Source of the DNA: Gaertneriomyces semiglobifer
Taxonomy: Eukaryota > Chytridiomycota > Chytridiomycetes > Spizellomycetales > Spizellomycetaceae
Reading direction: 5' to 3'
Assembly (NCBI GenBank): GCA_025558075.1
Contig: JAHLKF010000005.1
Coordinates: 1 to 64,000 of the forward strand
Length of the DNA: 64,000 nucleotides
The notes beneath the pieces are model-generated. The model was not told the DNA's origin. It worked only from the letters and a program-made list of their open reading frames with translations, and searched no databases. Of the stretch, positions 30,371 to 40,800 are shown one piece after another. Numbering within the stretch: the first letter of the stretch is position 1; the number at the start of each line of letters is the position of its first letter. The position numbers and the translations under genes are program-made.

Positions 30371-31138
30371 CAATAGCTCAATACTGTGATATAGTTATTC
30401 TCTTCTGACAGTGTTCACGACATACCGGCGAATGGCGGCAATACATTTTCTGCCCGCACAAACATCGGTAGGTTTTGTTCCTTGTTGCCGTTGGTATTGA
30501 TTCAATTCCTGATCGTAAATTGGTAGACCAGAATCGAAAAAGCGCACAATGCACTGTTGCGGCATTGGATGTGACATCAACGTTTTTTTGCGATTCGCCG
30601 TATGTCTATCTACCATAATTGTTGTTAAGGACCAAATACGCTTGTGTTGTCCCATTCGTGCAAAGTGCGAGGGCCAGGCAAAAAACACGCGATTGTCACA
30701 TCATTCACTTGAATATGGCCGATAACCGATACTGTGTTGAAGCTGTGCCCATCGCATAATATTGTCGCCGCCTCGAAATCACAGAAAAACCAGCACCATT
30801 GCTTTTTGGCAAACGACAACGCTTGTGAGAGCCGAAGGCTGGAGTAAGCAGATGGCCTGACTGACGTAAGCGGGTTGGCACTTTAAATAGCCGCGGACGA
30901 CGTAGTAAGGTAGATACCATCAAGGCATTCAGTGAAGGTGGAGCGCTAGCAAGCGTACATATTGGGCCCTGACAAGCAGCGTCAACCATCCGAGCTGCTA
31001 GTTATCGTTTTTTTGACAGTGCGCTTGTTTTAACGTCGGTTGCCTGTCAATTCGACACTTCCTCCAGACTTTCCCACGGGTTTGCCCCCTTCCTCGAGTC
31101 AAATCAAGGCAACAGCGACCTTGTCACCCTCGTGGTCG
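30371..31138. other. No gene supported
   Basis: No frame with convincing protein character. Confidence 0.4.
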
Positions 31139-31234
31139 CTTCGGTTAAATCCAGTGTACCGTTTTGCTGTGCATCGACCCACACTCGCAGTCGATTGCGT
31201 TTGGGCACAAAATTAATGTCCGGGCCCGTGATAG

Positions 31235-31799
31235 GGTCAGGTTGTCGGCGGCAATTCGATTGCGAATGCGGTCACGAACTGACGGTTTAAGGCCGCATAT
31301 GTAAGTAAGGCAGGCCGCGTCGGACTCCAGGTTTGGCAGCGTTAAGCGGATTTTCTCGAAAGCAGCATTATATTCGCCGACGGTGCCGGTTTGAGTAAGA
31401 TTTTGCAGCGCAAGGCGTTGGGAATCCAGACATGCAGCGGGAATGAAGCGCTGACGCAATGCTCGACGGAGATCAGTCCATCGAGTGATGGAATCGGTTT
31501 TTCCGACAGAGCGGTTCCAGTCGTCGAGCCATGTGAAGGCGTGGTCACGGAGATTGCAGGTAGCGACTAAGAAAAGGTCCTCCTCAGTGAGATCGGGGTG
31601 TAAGGTTTGCATCATGTTGATGGATCGGATGAATGTCAACAGTCGGGAGGCGGCATCCTGGGGATTGCCGTCGAACGGGGTGATTTTCTTAAGCGTGTCG
31701 GTTAACAGTCGTTCAGCGAACAGTGACAGAGGGTTGTCGAGGGCCGAGAATTCCTTGGCACTGCGGGTCGAGCGGGCCATCGAAAGAAAAAGGTGTTCG
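31235..31799 (-). pseudogene. Truncated copia-type gag (copy C)
   Basis: ATG at 31799 (MARSTRSAKEFSALDNPLSL) reads through LLTDTLKKITPFDGNPQDAA, RQRFIPAACLDSQRLALQNL and CGLKPSVRDRIRN. At about 31,240 family similarity ends and unrelated sequence follows. Zinc knuckle, protease and integrase are absent. It preserves the correct 5' gag frame, which is useful for diagnosing the frameshift in element A and the deletion in element B. It is more diverged from A and B than those are from each other, so it belongs to a sister subfamily. Confidence 0.85.
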
Positions 31800-31815
31800 C
31801 GAATGGCGAATGCTT

Positions 31816-32014
31816 TCGAGTAAGAGTAGCCGGTTGTAAGCAAAGATACCACGTCAATATCATCTACGAAGCCCACGCCGTTGAAAGTGGAGGTTTTGCA
31901 ACAAAACTCTCAAAAATGAAGAATACCCACGATCTACGGTCTGAATGTGATGTCGTGTAGGCCTCGCCTCGGTTATGTATGCATCTTAGATACCAATGAA
32001 AACGTCAAGGATCA
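31816..32014 (-). repeat. Dispersed repeat R2, copy 2 (upstream of gag copy C)
   Basis: Matches 26,396-26,570, with an extra ~25 bp near 31,853-31,878. It immediately precedes the ATG of gag copy C, consistent with retrotransposon leader or LTR sequence. Confidence 0.7.
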
Positions 32015-32101
32015 AGTTAGCAACCAAGCGCCAGCCAACGACGGCCAGATCATCAAAGTCGACGAGCGGTGAAAGTGGATATTAGAAGTTGGTAACCATC
32101 A

Positions 32102-32180
32102 TACGAACTAAGAAGTTCTATGGACCAATCGAGCGGGACACCTAACGACTACGAACTCAGAAGTTCTATGGACCAATCGA
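32102..32180. repeat. Two-copy 48-bp direct repeat
   Basis: tacgaact(a/c)agaagttcta followed by tggaccaatcga occurs at 32,102 and 32,150 with one difference. Confidence 0.8.
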
Positions 32181-32292
32181 CAGAGCTTCATTGGCCGACC
32201 TCCATGCTCCTCATTGCTGTAATAAGTGCCTCCATTTTGTCAAGCCCGATCATATTTAGGGCCGCCACCGCTACCATCAACTCGTTATCGGG

Positions 32293-32357
32293 GAGGTCTA
32301 CGTTTGCCTGCCGCAATTGTTCACGTACTTGCGGTGCGGCAGGCAAACGTAGACCTC
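32293..32357. repeat. Perfect 23-bp-arm palindrome
   Basis: Left arm 32293-32315 (gaggtctacg to ctgccgca) and right arm 32335-32357 are exact complements separated by 19 bases. No mismatches. Confidence 0.9.
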
Positions 32358-32641
32358 AGTTCTTCGCCGTTTCTGAGCCGACGTGGGTCCTTCCTTGCTA
32401 TGCGCCGGCTGCGGGTTGAAACGGCGGTGAGGTTGCGGGGCCGCCCGAGCGGCCGAGGCAATCGCTTGACGGTGCCAGTGACTTATTGGGCCGTTGTACC
32501 AGGCATTGTCTACCCCGAAAAAGTACTCGGGCATCCAAGTATTGCTCGGCCAGCTTTTCGAGTAAGGTCGCGGCGTCCTCTGCGCTCGCGCCATATGGAG
32601 GTTGATTCTAGAGCAGATTGATACAGTAGTCAGTTAATGAC

Positions 32642-32857
32642 AGAGTTCATTTGGTAAGTGATCTTGCATATTCCATATCTATATCCCCGTTCTTTGACTC
32701 GCTTGGCCACTTGCAATGATGCTACGGCCGTTTCGTTGAGAATACCTTGGCCGTGCCAGAGGCTGAGCAACAGCCTCATCGCAACTACACAGGCAATTGG
32801 GGTTCTAGTCCACTGCTGCTGGCCGTACTGGGATAGGTTTTCAGTGATTGGTCCCAC
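32642..32857 (-). pseudogene. Relic of lineage-specific family (copy 2, WHGQGI motif)
   Basis: Open stretch encoding MRLLLSLWHGQGILNETAVA followed by SLQVAKRVKERGYRYG. The same motif occurs in the plus-strand copy at 35,150-35,250 (RLLLRLWHGQGIVNKKAVAS, VQVAKRVRERGYK). Nothing recognisable upstream or downstream, so an isolated fragment. Confidence 0.6.
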
Positions 32858-33343
32858 TATCCCTTGCTTGCCGAGGTCGAAGGTGATGGTCGGATACCCG
32901 AGAGCATCTACACCGGATTGTGAGGTCGAGATAGGTCTACCATTATTATGCGAGTGCGTAAGACACTCGGACGGAATGTGCCGAGTGTCAGCGGTATGTA
33001 AGTGGGAAATTGCAATATGGATCTGGATGAGTCAACGAAGGTCGCTACATAGCACCTTGTTTCAACCAAAATGTGCTGAATTGAAGTCCAGCGTCCCCTC
33101 AGGTGGGAATTGAGTGCATAAACAGATGCAGGACGAGAATATGATATGGATATGTCAGTCAACGACCCAGATGCGCTAATCGTGCATGTTTCCGTCTTTA
33201 AAGAGATGGAGATGCTGAACTAAGATGTTTCAGCTGTACAGTACTTCACAAGACTCTAAGAGTGAACCAACAATGTTCCTGGGCAAACAAACAAAGAATA
33301 GTTTCGTTTTTACCAAGCACGCTTGTTCGTACGGAAGTGTCTC

Positions 33344-34376
33344 TTACCAAGAGAGGCCAATTCTAACGTTACCGGATACCGTCAGGAACTGATCTCTGTT
33401 GACCAAGTACAAGTTATGGACGCGGGCGAACGGCGAGCCAGAAGCGCTGACCATTTCTTGAACCCTCAGCGTTTTCATTACATATTCCATATATACAAAG
33501 GAACGAGATGCTTCATTGTCCTCCATGTCGCAAGACAAAATGGAACGGCCTTCTAGAGGTACATATATGGTGTCCAATGAATATGCTTTGGACGTGTATC
33601 GATTCTGAGGTGGAGCCACAACACTCGCAACCCTGAAGTAGACAACCAAAAGGTTTTGTTTCTATCGGACTTGTACTCATCCAGAAGCACGCTCGCTGCT
33701 TCGCTCCAAAGAGCCAACTGCTGTGAAACTGGGGCGCAGCGCGAGAAGGTCGCAACATGCGAGTAAGCTGTTTCGGGGGTGGACGGATCCTGAGTGGGTG
33801 CTACAAGCTTCGCATCGCTAGAACGGGGAGATGTATACATGAGACGTCCATCCCTGGGGAGATTCTTCAGGCTTACCGGTTGAGGTTCCAGAAGGTTGCC
33901 AATGGTGCGCTCTGCTGTGCGGCCTTTATGAGATGATCACCAAATGCGTCTTTCTCCGGGGTAAAGGGTTGAGCCATTGAAGGTGCGTCGACAAGCACAT
34001 ATTCGAAACGTCTGCCAAGAGTTAGCGAGAAGTAAGCGTGCCGACACGCGGAGAAAGAGATGCGATACCTATTAGGTGCTAGAGCGCCAGTCACTGCCGG
34101 CGTTTCGAAAAAGTATCCTTTAAATGGGCAAGTGCGAAGCGATTCGAGGAACCCGGACATAAAATGTTCGTCTTTCCTTCGAATAGCCCTTAACGCCTGC
34201 TGGTGCTTGATAAAGATGCCTTCGCCAGTGACAGGACGAATCTCGATCACGCCACTGCTTACGGTCACAGCGGGAAACTCGACCGCTCTGTAGAGTTGAG
34301 TAAGAATGAGCAGGTAGGTCATCAATGAAAAGGGCGTTTGTACTTACATATCATCAAAGCAGATGTTCGAACTCAT
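33344..34376 (-). CDS. Orphan four-exon gene with one homopolymer frameshift
   Basis: Exons (minus): 34348-34376, 34069-34287, 33877-34011, 33344-33817, with clean GT-AG introns of 57-60 nt. Protein starts MSSNICFDDIAVEFPAVTVS and continues through GVIEIRPVTGEGIFIKHQQA, GYFFETPAVTGALAPNR, EYVLVDAPSMAQPFTPEKDA and SRCAPVSQQLALWSEAASVL. In exon 4 the frame breaks at the run of four A/T at 33,648-33,651. With five bases the reading would pass from SDRNKTF into VYFRVASVVAPPQNRY and on to the stop at 33,344. This is either a recent inactivation or a homopolymer sequencing error. Function not recognised. FTPEKDAFGDHLIKAA resembles FTPEKEALTRSLVDGYILEAA of the 12.2-kb gene, a possible distant relationship. 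Confidence 0.62.
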
Positions 34377-34399
34377 GGAGGTAGAGGCCTCGGGGGGAA

Positions 34400-34940
34400 A
34401 GATGACGTCGAGAGGAAAAGTTAGGATGGATGCTGAATGACCCGGAGAGAGGTTCAGGTTTGGGAATAGGACAGTGAGCGGAATGCTGTTTTATATGGCG
34501 TTCCGGTGAAGGTTGCTGTCAGGGGAGGCACTGCACATCAAGTTACAGAATGCCTGTCTGTCCCGACATCCTGGCAAAACAAGGTAACCCAGGGCTGCTG
34601 CCGTCATGAGAGATATAATGCGCCCTGTTTTCCAAAAGTCAAGGTTTCTATTCCGTCATGCGCGGCATTCAATGGATCTGGAGGGCACTATGAGTAGCTA
34701 AGCGTTATATTCATGAAAAACACCTGCAATGTGAAGGCCACCTGTTGAAATTGAGTCTGAGGAAAAAGCTCTGCAACTGCCATTTGACAGCTGCAAGGTT
34801 TGTTGCTCCATATTATCTTTCCAGACCACACCGAGAACGGTAGAATCTTTTACTCGATCTACCTTAAATTTACCGCATTTCATCTCACAAATCTTTCACT
34901 CTCAAATAAAATCAAATTTCCGTTGGTTAACGACCCATGA
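34400..34940. repeat. Segmental duplication, copy 1 (promoter side of the 33.3-34.4 kb gene)
   Basis: Matches 36,580-37,360 in the same orientation through many short blocks: ggttcaggt...ggacag(t/c)gagcg, atgctgttttatatggcg, aacacctgcaatgtgaag, ccgagaacggta and tctcaaat(c)aaatcaaattt. Copy 1 includes the promoter of the orphan gene. Confidence 0.7.
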
Positions 34941-35077
34941 ATTGAAAGCGCGGCACGTAACCCATCAATTTAACTTCTCCATCGCTGACCATTTGGCACC
35001 AACACCATTTGCATGTTTTCAATCACAAGCTAATTATGAAGAAGCAAAAGCGCAGAAAGCACACACATCCCGCCATG

Positions 35078-35352
35078 CGAGCTACCGCGCTCTTGATGGA
35101 TCCGTTGACGACAGATCGTCGGTGGTGACCGATCCATCGTTCAAAATCGAGAGGCTGTTGCTCCGCCTCTGGCACGGCCAGGGTATTGTCAACAAAAAGG
35201 CCGTAGCATCAGTGCAAGTGGCCAAGCGAGTCAGGGAACGGGGATATAAGGTTAACCTAACGGCGATTATCTCAAACGCATCAGTGGCACTCGGATGGTT
35301 CAGCCTGAAAGAAACGTTGCGGTCGTCGCTGTGCTCAGACAATGAGTTCTAA
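35078..35352 (+). pseudogene. Relic of lineage-specific family (copy 3)
   Basis: Encodes YRALDGSVDDRSSVV, then RLLLRLWHGQGIVNKKAVAS and VQVAKRVRERGYK. The first block matches copy 1 (25,297) and the second matches copy 2 (32.7 kb, opposite strand), linking the three as members of one family. The frame ends at 35,352 with no further similarity. Confidence 0.6.
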
Positions 35353-35706
35353 AATAGATCAACAGATGCTAGACGGAAACGCAACCATAGCACATAACGC
35401 TTTCACGGTTGAATCAACATGCAAACATGGGATTGCAGACAAACACGGCATTACAACGGAGCGTAGGTCGAACACACAGCTCGTACGAGTGCAGACTTGC
35501 GAATTTAAAGCTAAACGGATTAGGCAATTGCATGGCGATGCGGATCAATTGGTTGGGTTTGTTGAACGGCAGGTACAAAAATGATGATATGTTCCTACTG
35601 ACGCAGATGTGGACAACCATTCTGTACATGTTTGCAGTAATGGTGCAACCTATGATGAGGATGAGCATACTGTTGAGGACGAGGTCCAGGACGGGAGTCA
35701 AGACTT

Positions 35707-35779
35707 GTATTAGCGCGAGCACGAGACCCCAGATGAGACTTCTTCGTTCTCATCTGGGTTCTCGTGCTCGTGCTAATAC
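35707..35779. repeat. Long palindrome, ~32-bp arms
   Basis: Left arm from 35707 (gtattagcgcgagcacgaga...) pairs with the right arm ending at 35779 with two mismatches and a loop of about 8 bases. The longest palindrome in the window. Confidence 0.9.
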
Positions 35780-35879
35780 ATGTGCAGCTGTCCGCAGTGA
35801 CGGGCCTAACCCTCCGGGAAGACGGTGGAAGGAGTACGCTGCCGATGGCGGCGCAGCACTTCTGCGAGCCAGGAATCCT

Positions 35880-36441
35880 TCATACATTCGTGGATCTTTT
35901 ATGTAAATGATCCTGCTCTTGTGGACCACCTACCAGCCTCATCAGCGTATCCAGCTGGTCCATCGAAGACGGCACATGAAGCGTCGCCAGGTGGTACATG
36001 GTATAAATACCATCATATTTCCGCTCCATCTTATACAATTCGAAGCTGTTGCCTGCAAAATCAAGCATCAACGCACGGCGCTTTACGGGCATACCTCTCT
36101 GAGCGTATGATCACCTGCCTCAGTAGCAGCTGCTGGATGCGGATCAGAGGAAGGCTGCTCCGGAAGAAGCTCGATCGTTTGATCTGTGTTGTTGAGGCGA
36201 CCCGGGAACATTCTCTGCATTGCTTTGAACCTGCCAAAGGGCTGATGCATCAACTCCATCCGCCTTCTTGCACTAGCTGAAGAGCGCGACACGTCCGTCC
36301 ACGGGTTGGATGGAGCTTGCTTTGACCAAGCTGTGGACGGAGCTTTCTTTGCCGATTTTCCGGAAATGAGCCTTCGATATGAAGTTTACCGGCCACTCGT
36401 TGTCTCCATGGGCAGAGCGTTTTCTCTTCGAGGGGGAGCAT
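35880..36441 (-). pseudogene. Relic related to the 27.5-kb PD-(D/E)XK-like family
   Basis: The 35,880-36,092 piece encodes RRALMLDFAGNSFELYKMER followed by YDGIYTMYHLATLHVPSSMD, which aligns with LADGIYVMAEIGKVVIPLCA of the intact gene (the C-terminal strand-helix of the family). Upstream fragments (36,083-36,292 and 36,250-36,441) are in other frames and separated by stops. No PD or ExK motif remains. Confidence 0.5.
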
Positions 36442-36579
36442 GATCTTACGATCCTTATGGTTCCAGATCCAGGTTCACACTGCGTGTCAGCATATGGGAC
36501 CGGGTTGGCACCTCGAAGTCACGTGACCTAATTGCATTATGTAGAACCCGTGCTGGGATCACCTTATGGCGGAGAAAGA

Positions 36580-37360
36580 GGTGCAGGTTCAGGAACAGGA
36601 CAGCGAGCGAATGCTGTTTTATATGGCGATCGTTAAATTATAAGGTTGCTGTCAGTTGAGCCACAGAACATCAGGTAACAGGATACCCTTCTGTCGCGAA
36701 GGCCGAGCAGTGTAAGGGCTTTGCAAGCAGGGCGAAGCTGTCATCAAGCTGTCATCATGGGAACTATGATGCGCCCTTGTTTTTTTGATGCCGTTCTATA
36801 TTCCCACGTTCGCGGCATTAATTTGAAAATCACGATGACTAACTATGGGCTGAGCGTCAGTATGGATGCGCAGAGCACCGAGTTACTCCATGTCCAAAGC
36901 ATATGGTGCTGAAGTTAAATCGCATGTGTACATGTACAAGGTTGACCTGCTAATGATCAACACCTGCAATGTGAAGACGGACTGTTTAAGCCTGAGAAAC
37001 TAGCTCGACAACTCCAAATTGACAGCTTAAAGTCAGAGTTTATTGCTCCGTGTTCCACGATTTTCCCACTGGAAGTGAACACCTTCTGCCGCAAAAAACA
37101 GCATTGAATGGTCAAGATCAAGAACGCATGCCGAGAACGGTAAAATCTTAGTTCAATGAAGAATTCAAACTGAGGTTTGGACATGACCTTCGTTTGGTAC
37201 TCCCTCTGTACATGTAGCGCGTAACCTGCACGGATTGCGCTCAGGGTTTGCTTCATGATCAATGATCTGTTGACGGTCCACTTGCTAAGCATTCCACCTT
37301 CAATTTCCCGTATTTCATCGCAAACCACTCGCTCTCAAATCAAATCAAATTTCCATCGGT
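36580..37360. repeat. Segmental duplication, copy 2
   Basis: Second, longer and more degenerate copy of 34,400-34,940. The gene that should follow it (to the left) is represented only by scrambled frames, so the duplicate promoter appears orphaned. Confidence 0.65.
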
Positions 37361-37894
37361 GAATCTATCATTGAACATTGGGACACCAACACCAAGAAAC
37401 AAAAAGCGCACAAGCTAACTATATACAAATCTCGCAAAAAAAAGAACGCCATGAAAAAATGAACCCCCTCTATCCCCCTTCCAAAATGTTCTCCCCTCAA
37501 AAGTTGCAGCCTAATAGCACCCCATATTATTATAAAGATTGTGTCCCAAGCGTCGATGTAATTCATACGAACGCAAATTGGACTTGTGTGTGACAGAATT
37601 GCAGTTTAAAATGCCCCTTCCTCCTTCCGTTGCGAGATATTTTCCGTCGGTGCTAACGAGTTCCCAGTCATGAAGTTTACCAGTCAGTGGCGATGCTGTA
37701 CAAACAGCGAATGGCGCAGCATCGCAATGTGTTTGGCAAGTGTATCAGCTGGTGTGATGCTAGGAAGCTTGCAGCGCCCCGCTTAAACCGTCACAGTATA
37801 ACCGTGCATCACCGCTTGACGCCCGTACTCTATCCGATTCCCTTCACCCACACCCTCACAGCTTTGACCCCTCTCGTCCCTTGTCTGATACCTC
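37361..37894. other. Boundary between accessory and core regions, no gene
   Basis: 3' flank of the histidine kinase gene. No coding feature seen. Confidence 0.5.
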
Positions 37895-40800
37895 TCACCT
37901 TCCCACCCACTCCAAAATCTTCCTAACAAGCGAGCTCCTCTCATACGGCTTAACAACATAATCATCCATCCCGGCCTCCAACGCGCGTCGTCTATGTTCC
38001 TCACGGGCGTTCCCAGAAAGCCCTATAATGGGCATCCTCTTCACAGGCACACCCACATCCGACGAAGAATCAGCCAGTGTCTGTTCAAACAGTCGGATCT
38101 TCGTCGTGGCCTCCATACCATCCATGACAGGCATCTCAACATCCATCAGAATCACATCCACGGGTCCTCGAGCATGTCCGTGTCGGTCCCCAGCACCCTC
38201 TTGATTCGAACTAATAGGTTTCGCTGCCGTACCCGATTTTTGCACAACCTCTAATGCTTCTAACCCATTACTCGCAAGCGTCACCAAAAACCTAGGTTCA
38301 CAAATTTCAAACTGTCGTTTAATCACACGTTGGTTGATGATATTATCTTCCGCTACAAGAATATGAATGGGCCTGTCCGCATTCGGGTCCGGTTTCAGGT
38401 AGGTAGATGGCGACGCAGGTGACGCGGAACTACTAGCCCCACCCCCACCCGTCGTCGTAGGAGGCGGCGGCGGCGTCGTCATCCTCCTCGCAGCAATCGT
38501 AGCCGCACTCGTATTAAAAAACGGACTTCCAATCTCCATTGAATTCGTCGCCATTTCCGTTTCCGCACTAAACCCGGGAAACTTCTCACACCTCACTTTG
38601 ACCCAAAACCGACTCCCGACGCCCTCGGTACTTTCAACCCAGATATCACCATCCATCAACCTTGCCATTTGTTTACTGATATGTAATCCAAGTCCGCTGC
38701 CTCCGTATTCACGATGGGTGCGAATGGATGCCTGTGAAAACCGCTTGAAGAGCTTGCTGAGTTGATACGGAGACATCCCAATACCGGTATCATGTACGGA
38801 AAGGATGATGTCGACTGGTGGCGTGGGAGCAGCCTTTTGAATACCGTGTGAGGGGTGATCGCTTGGTTCGGGAGAAGGGAGAGAAGATGTGGACCGGACC
38901 GAATGCGAAGATGTAGCGGAAGTCCGTCGTGGAATACCCGGTCTCGTGGGCGCTTCATGCACCTGAAGGGTAGTCAGCGATAACGTGATACACCGTTTCG
39001 GTCTCTACACAACACCAAACCGCGTGGTGAGAAAAAAGCACCGATACTCATCATTAACCTGTCAGCCGGCTAATACAACAATCAACATACCTTCTCTGTG
39101 AATTTCACAGCATTGCTCAATAGATTTATCAACACCTGACCCAACCGATCGGGATCTCCCCACACCCCATCGTCCTCCGCAAGAACGCCACCCTCACCCA
39201 TCCCACGCACTTCCACTCGAAACTCAATCCCCTTACGATCCATCTCCGCCTTAAACATGGCGCTGACACCATCAACCAACTCTCTCGGTTTGAACACGCG
39301 TTTGAAGATACTAATCGACCCCGATTTCAATTTAGAAAGATGCAAGACGTCGTCGGCAATGACGCGTTGGTGCTTAGCACATGCTTCAATGGCTTGCAAG
39401 GCTTCAGCATCGTACGAATGCAAAGAATGAAGTTCCTGGTAAACCTCTCGAAAGTACTGCTCATCCTGTGCTGTGATGACCGTTCCCATGCTAGGCTTTC
39501 CCTCACCCTCTTCCAATTTGTGGGGTGCGAAAACCCGTTTTTCAAGCCACGTGAAGAATTCCTTGGCCCTCTTCCGTCGAGCTTCCAACCCGTGCCTTAA
39601 CAGATCCACATTGTTGTAAATTGCATTGATCGGATTACGTATCTCATGACTGATCATATCTATGAGTGCTTCCTGCGACTTGCGCATCTCCTCAGCGTCG
39701 GCCAGTTGGCGACGTTGCGACAAAACTTGATCTGTAATATCCGTCACGGCACCTATGAGACCAACGACCCGATTGTGCAGATCAAATTCCGGATGCCACT
39801 CCGCAATAACATGAACGACTTCTGCATCGTCCTCTTCAGCTCCGGATTCATTAGGATCGCCGTTTGGAGAAGTCGGACGGCCAGGCTGTGTCGATGGGCT
39901 CGACGGGCTATGTGCACCTTCAATTGCCGCCCGTCCTGGTCGCCTCTTGACATACCGATAAGCGACCTTGTCTCCTTCTCCCGTTTCAAACGTCCTCTTA
40001 ATCGCATCCCGGATCTTTTCTTTATCTTCTTCGTGTACACCATCCACAGAGAGCACATCGCTATCCCACTCAAAGCTCTCGTCGCCATGTGGCAACGTCC
40101 TCCCCCTCATGTTCTTTTGGAATTTCATAGCCACACCACTGATCTCCACCAACCTGCGGCTCCGATACACAATCCCCTCCCGACTCAGCCTAAACACCCC
40201 GACAGGACTCAACCGGGCCAAATTCTCTAAATCATTGCGTAATCGGCCCAACTCCAAATGCGTCCGTACACGCGCCACAAGCTCTTTCGCCCCAAAAGGT
40301 TTGGCAAGATAGTCATCCGCCCCATGCATCAAGCCCTCTACACGGGCTTCCTCACCCGCTCGTGCTGAAAGGAGTATGACGGGTATCAGCTGCAAATCGG
40401 GGTCATTTCGTATCCGACGGATAAGCTCAAACCCGTTCATGACGGGCATCATCACGTCACTAAGGATCAACCCCGGCGGACGGTGTTTGGCAGCTTGGAA
40501 AGCCTCAAGACCGTTCCGACAAATGTGTAGGGGAAAGTGTGGTGAAAAAAGCGATTTGAGGTACGATGCCATATCGGGATTATCGTCGCAGATGAGAATG
40601 TAAGGGTTAGTGGATCGATGGGCGTGGGCGCCGGTAAGGGACCAAGTAACGGGGAGAGTTGGATCAAGTGTGATAGGGGTGATAGGAACATTGGTTTCAC
40701 TGGTGCCACCATCATGGCTATCGGCGCTAGCAACAACAGTTTCGCTGCTGACCCCTGCGCCCTTTCCAGTCTCGTTCCAAGGGGGGAGCGAGTCTGTGCT

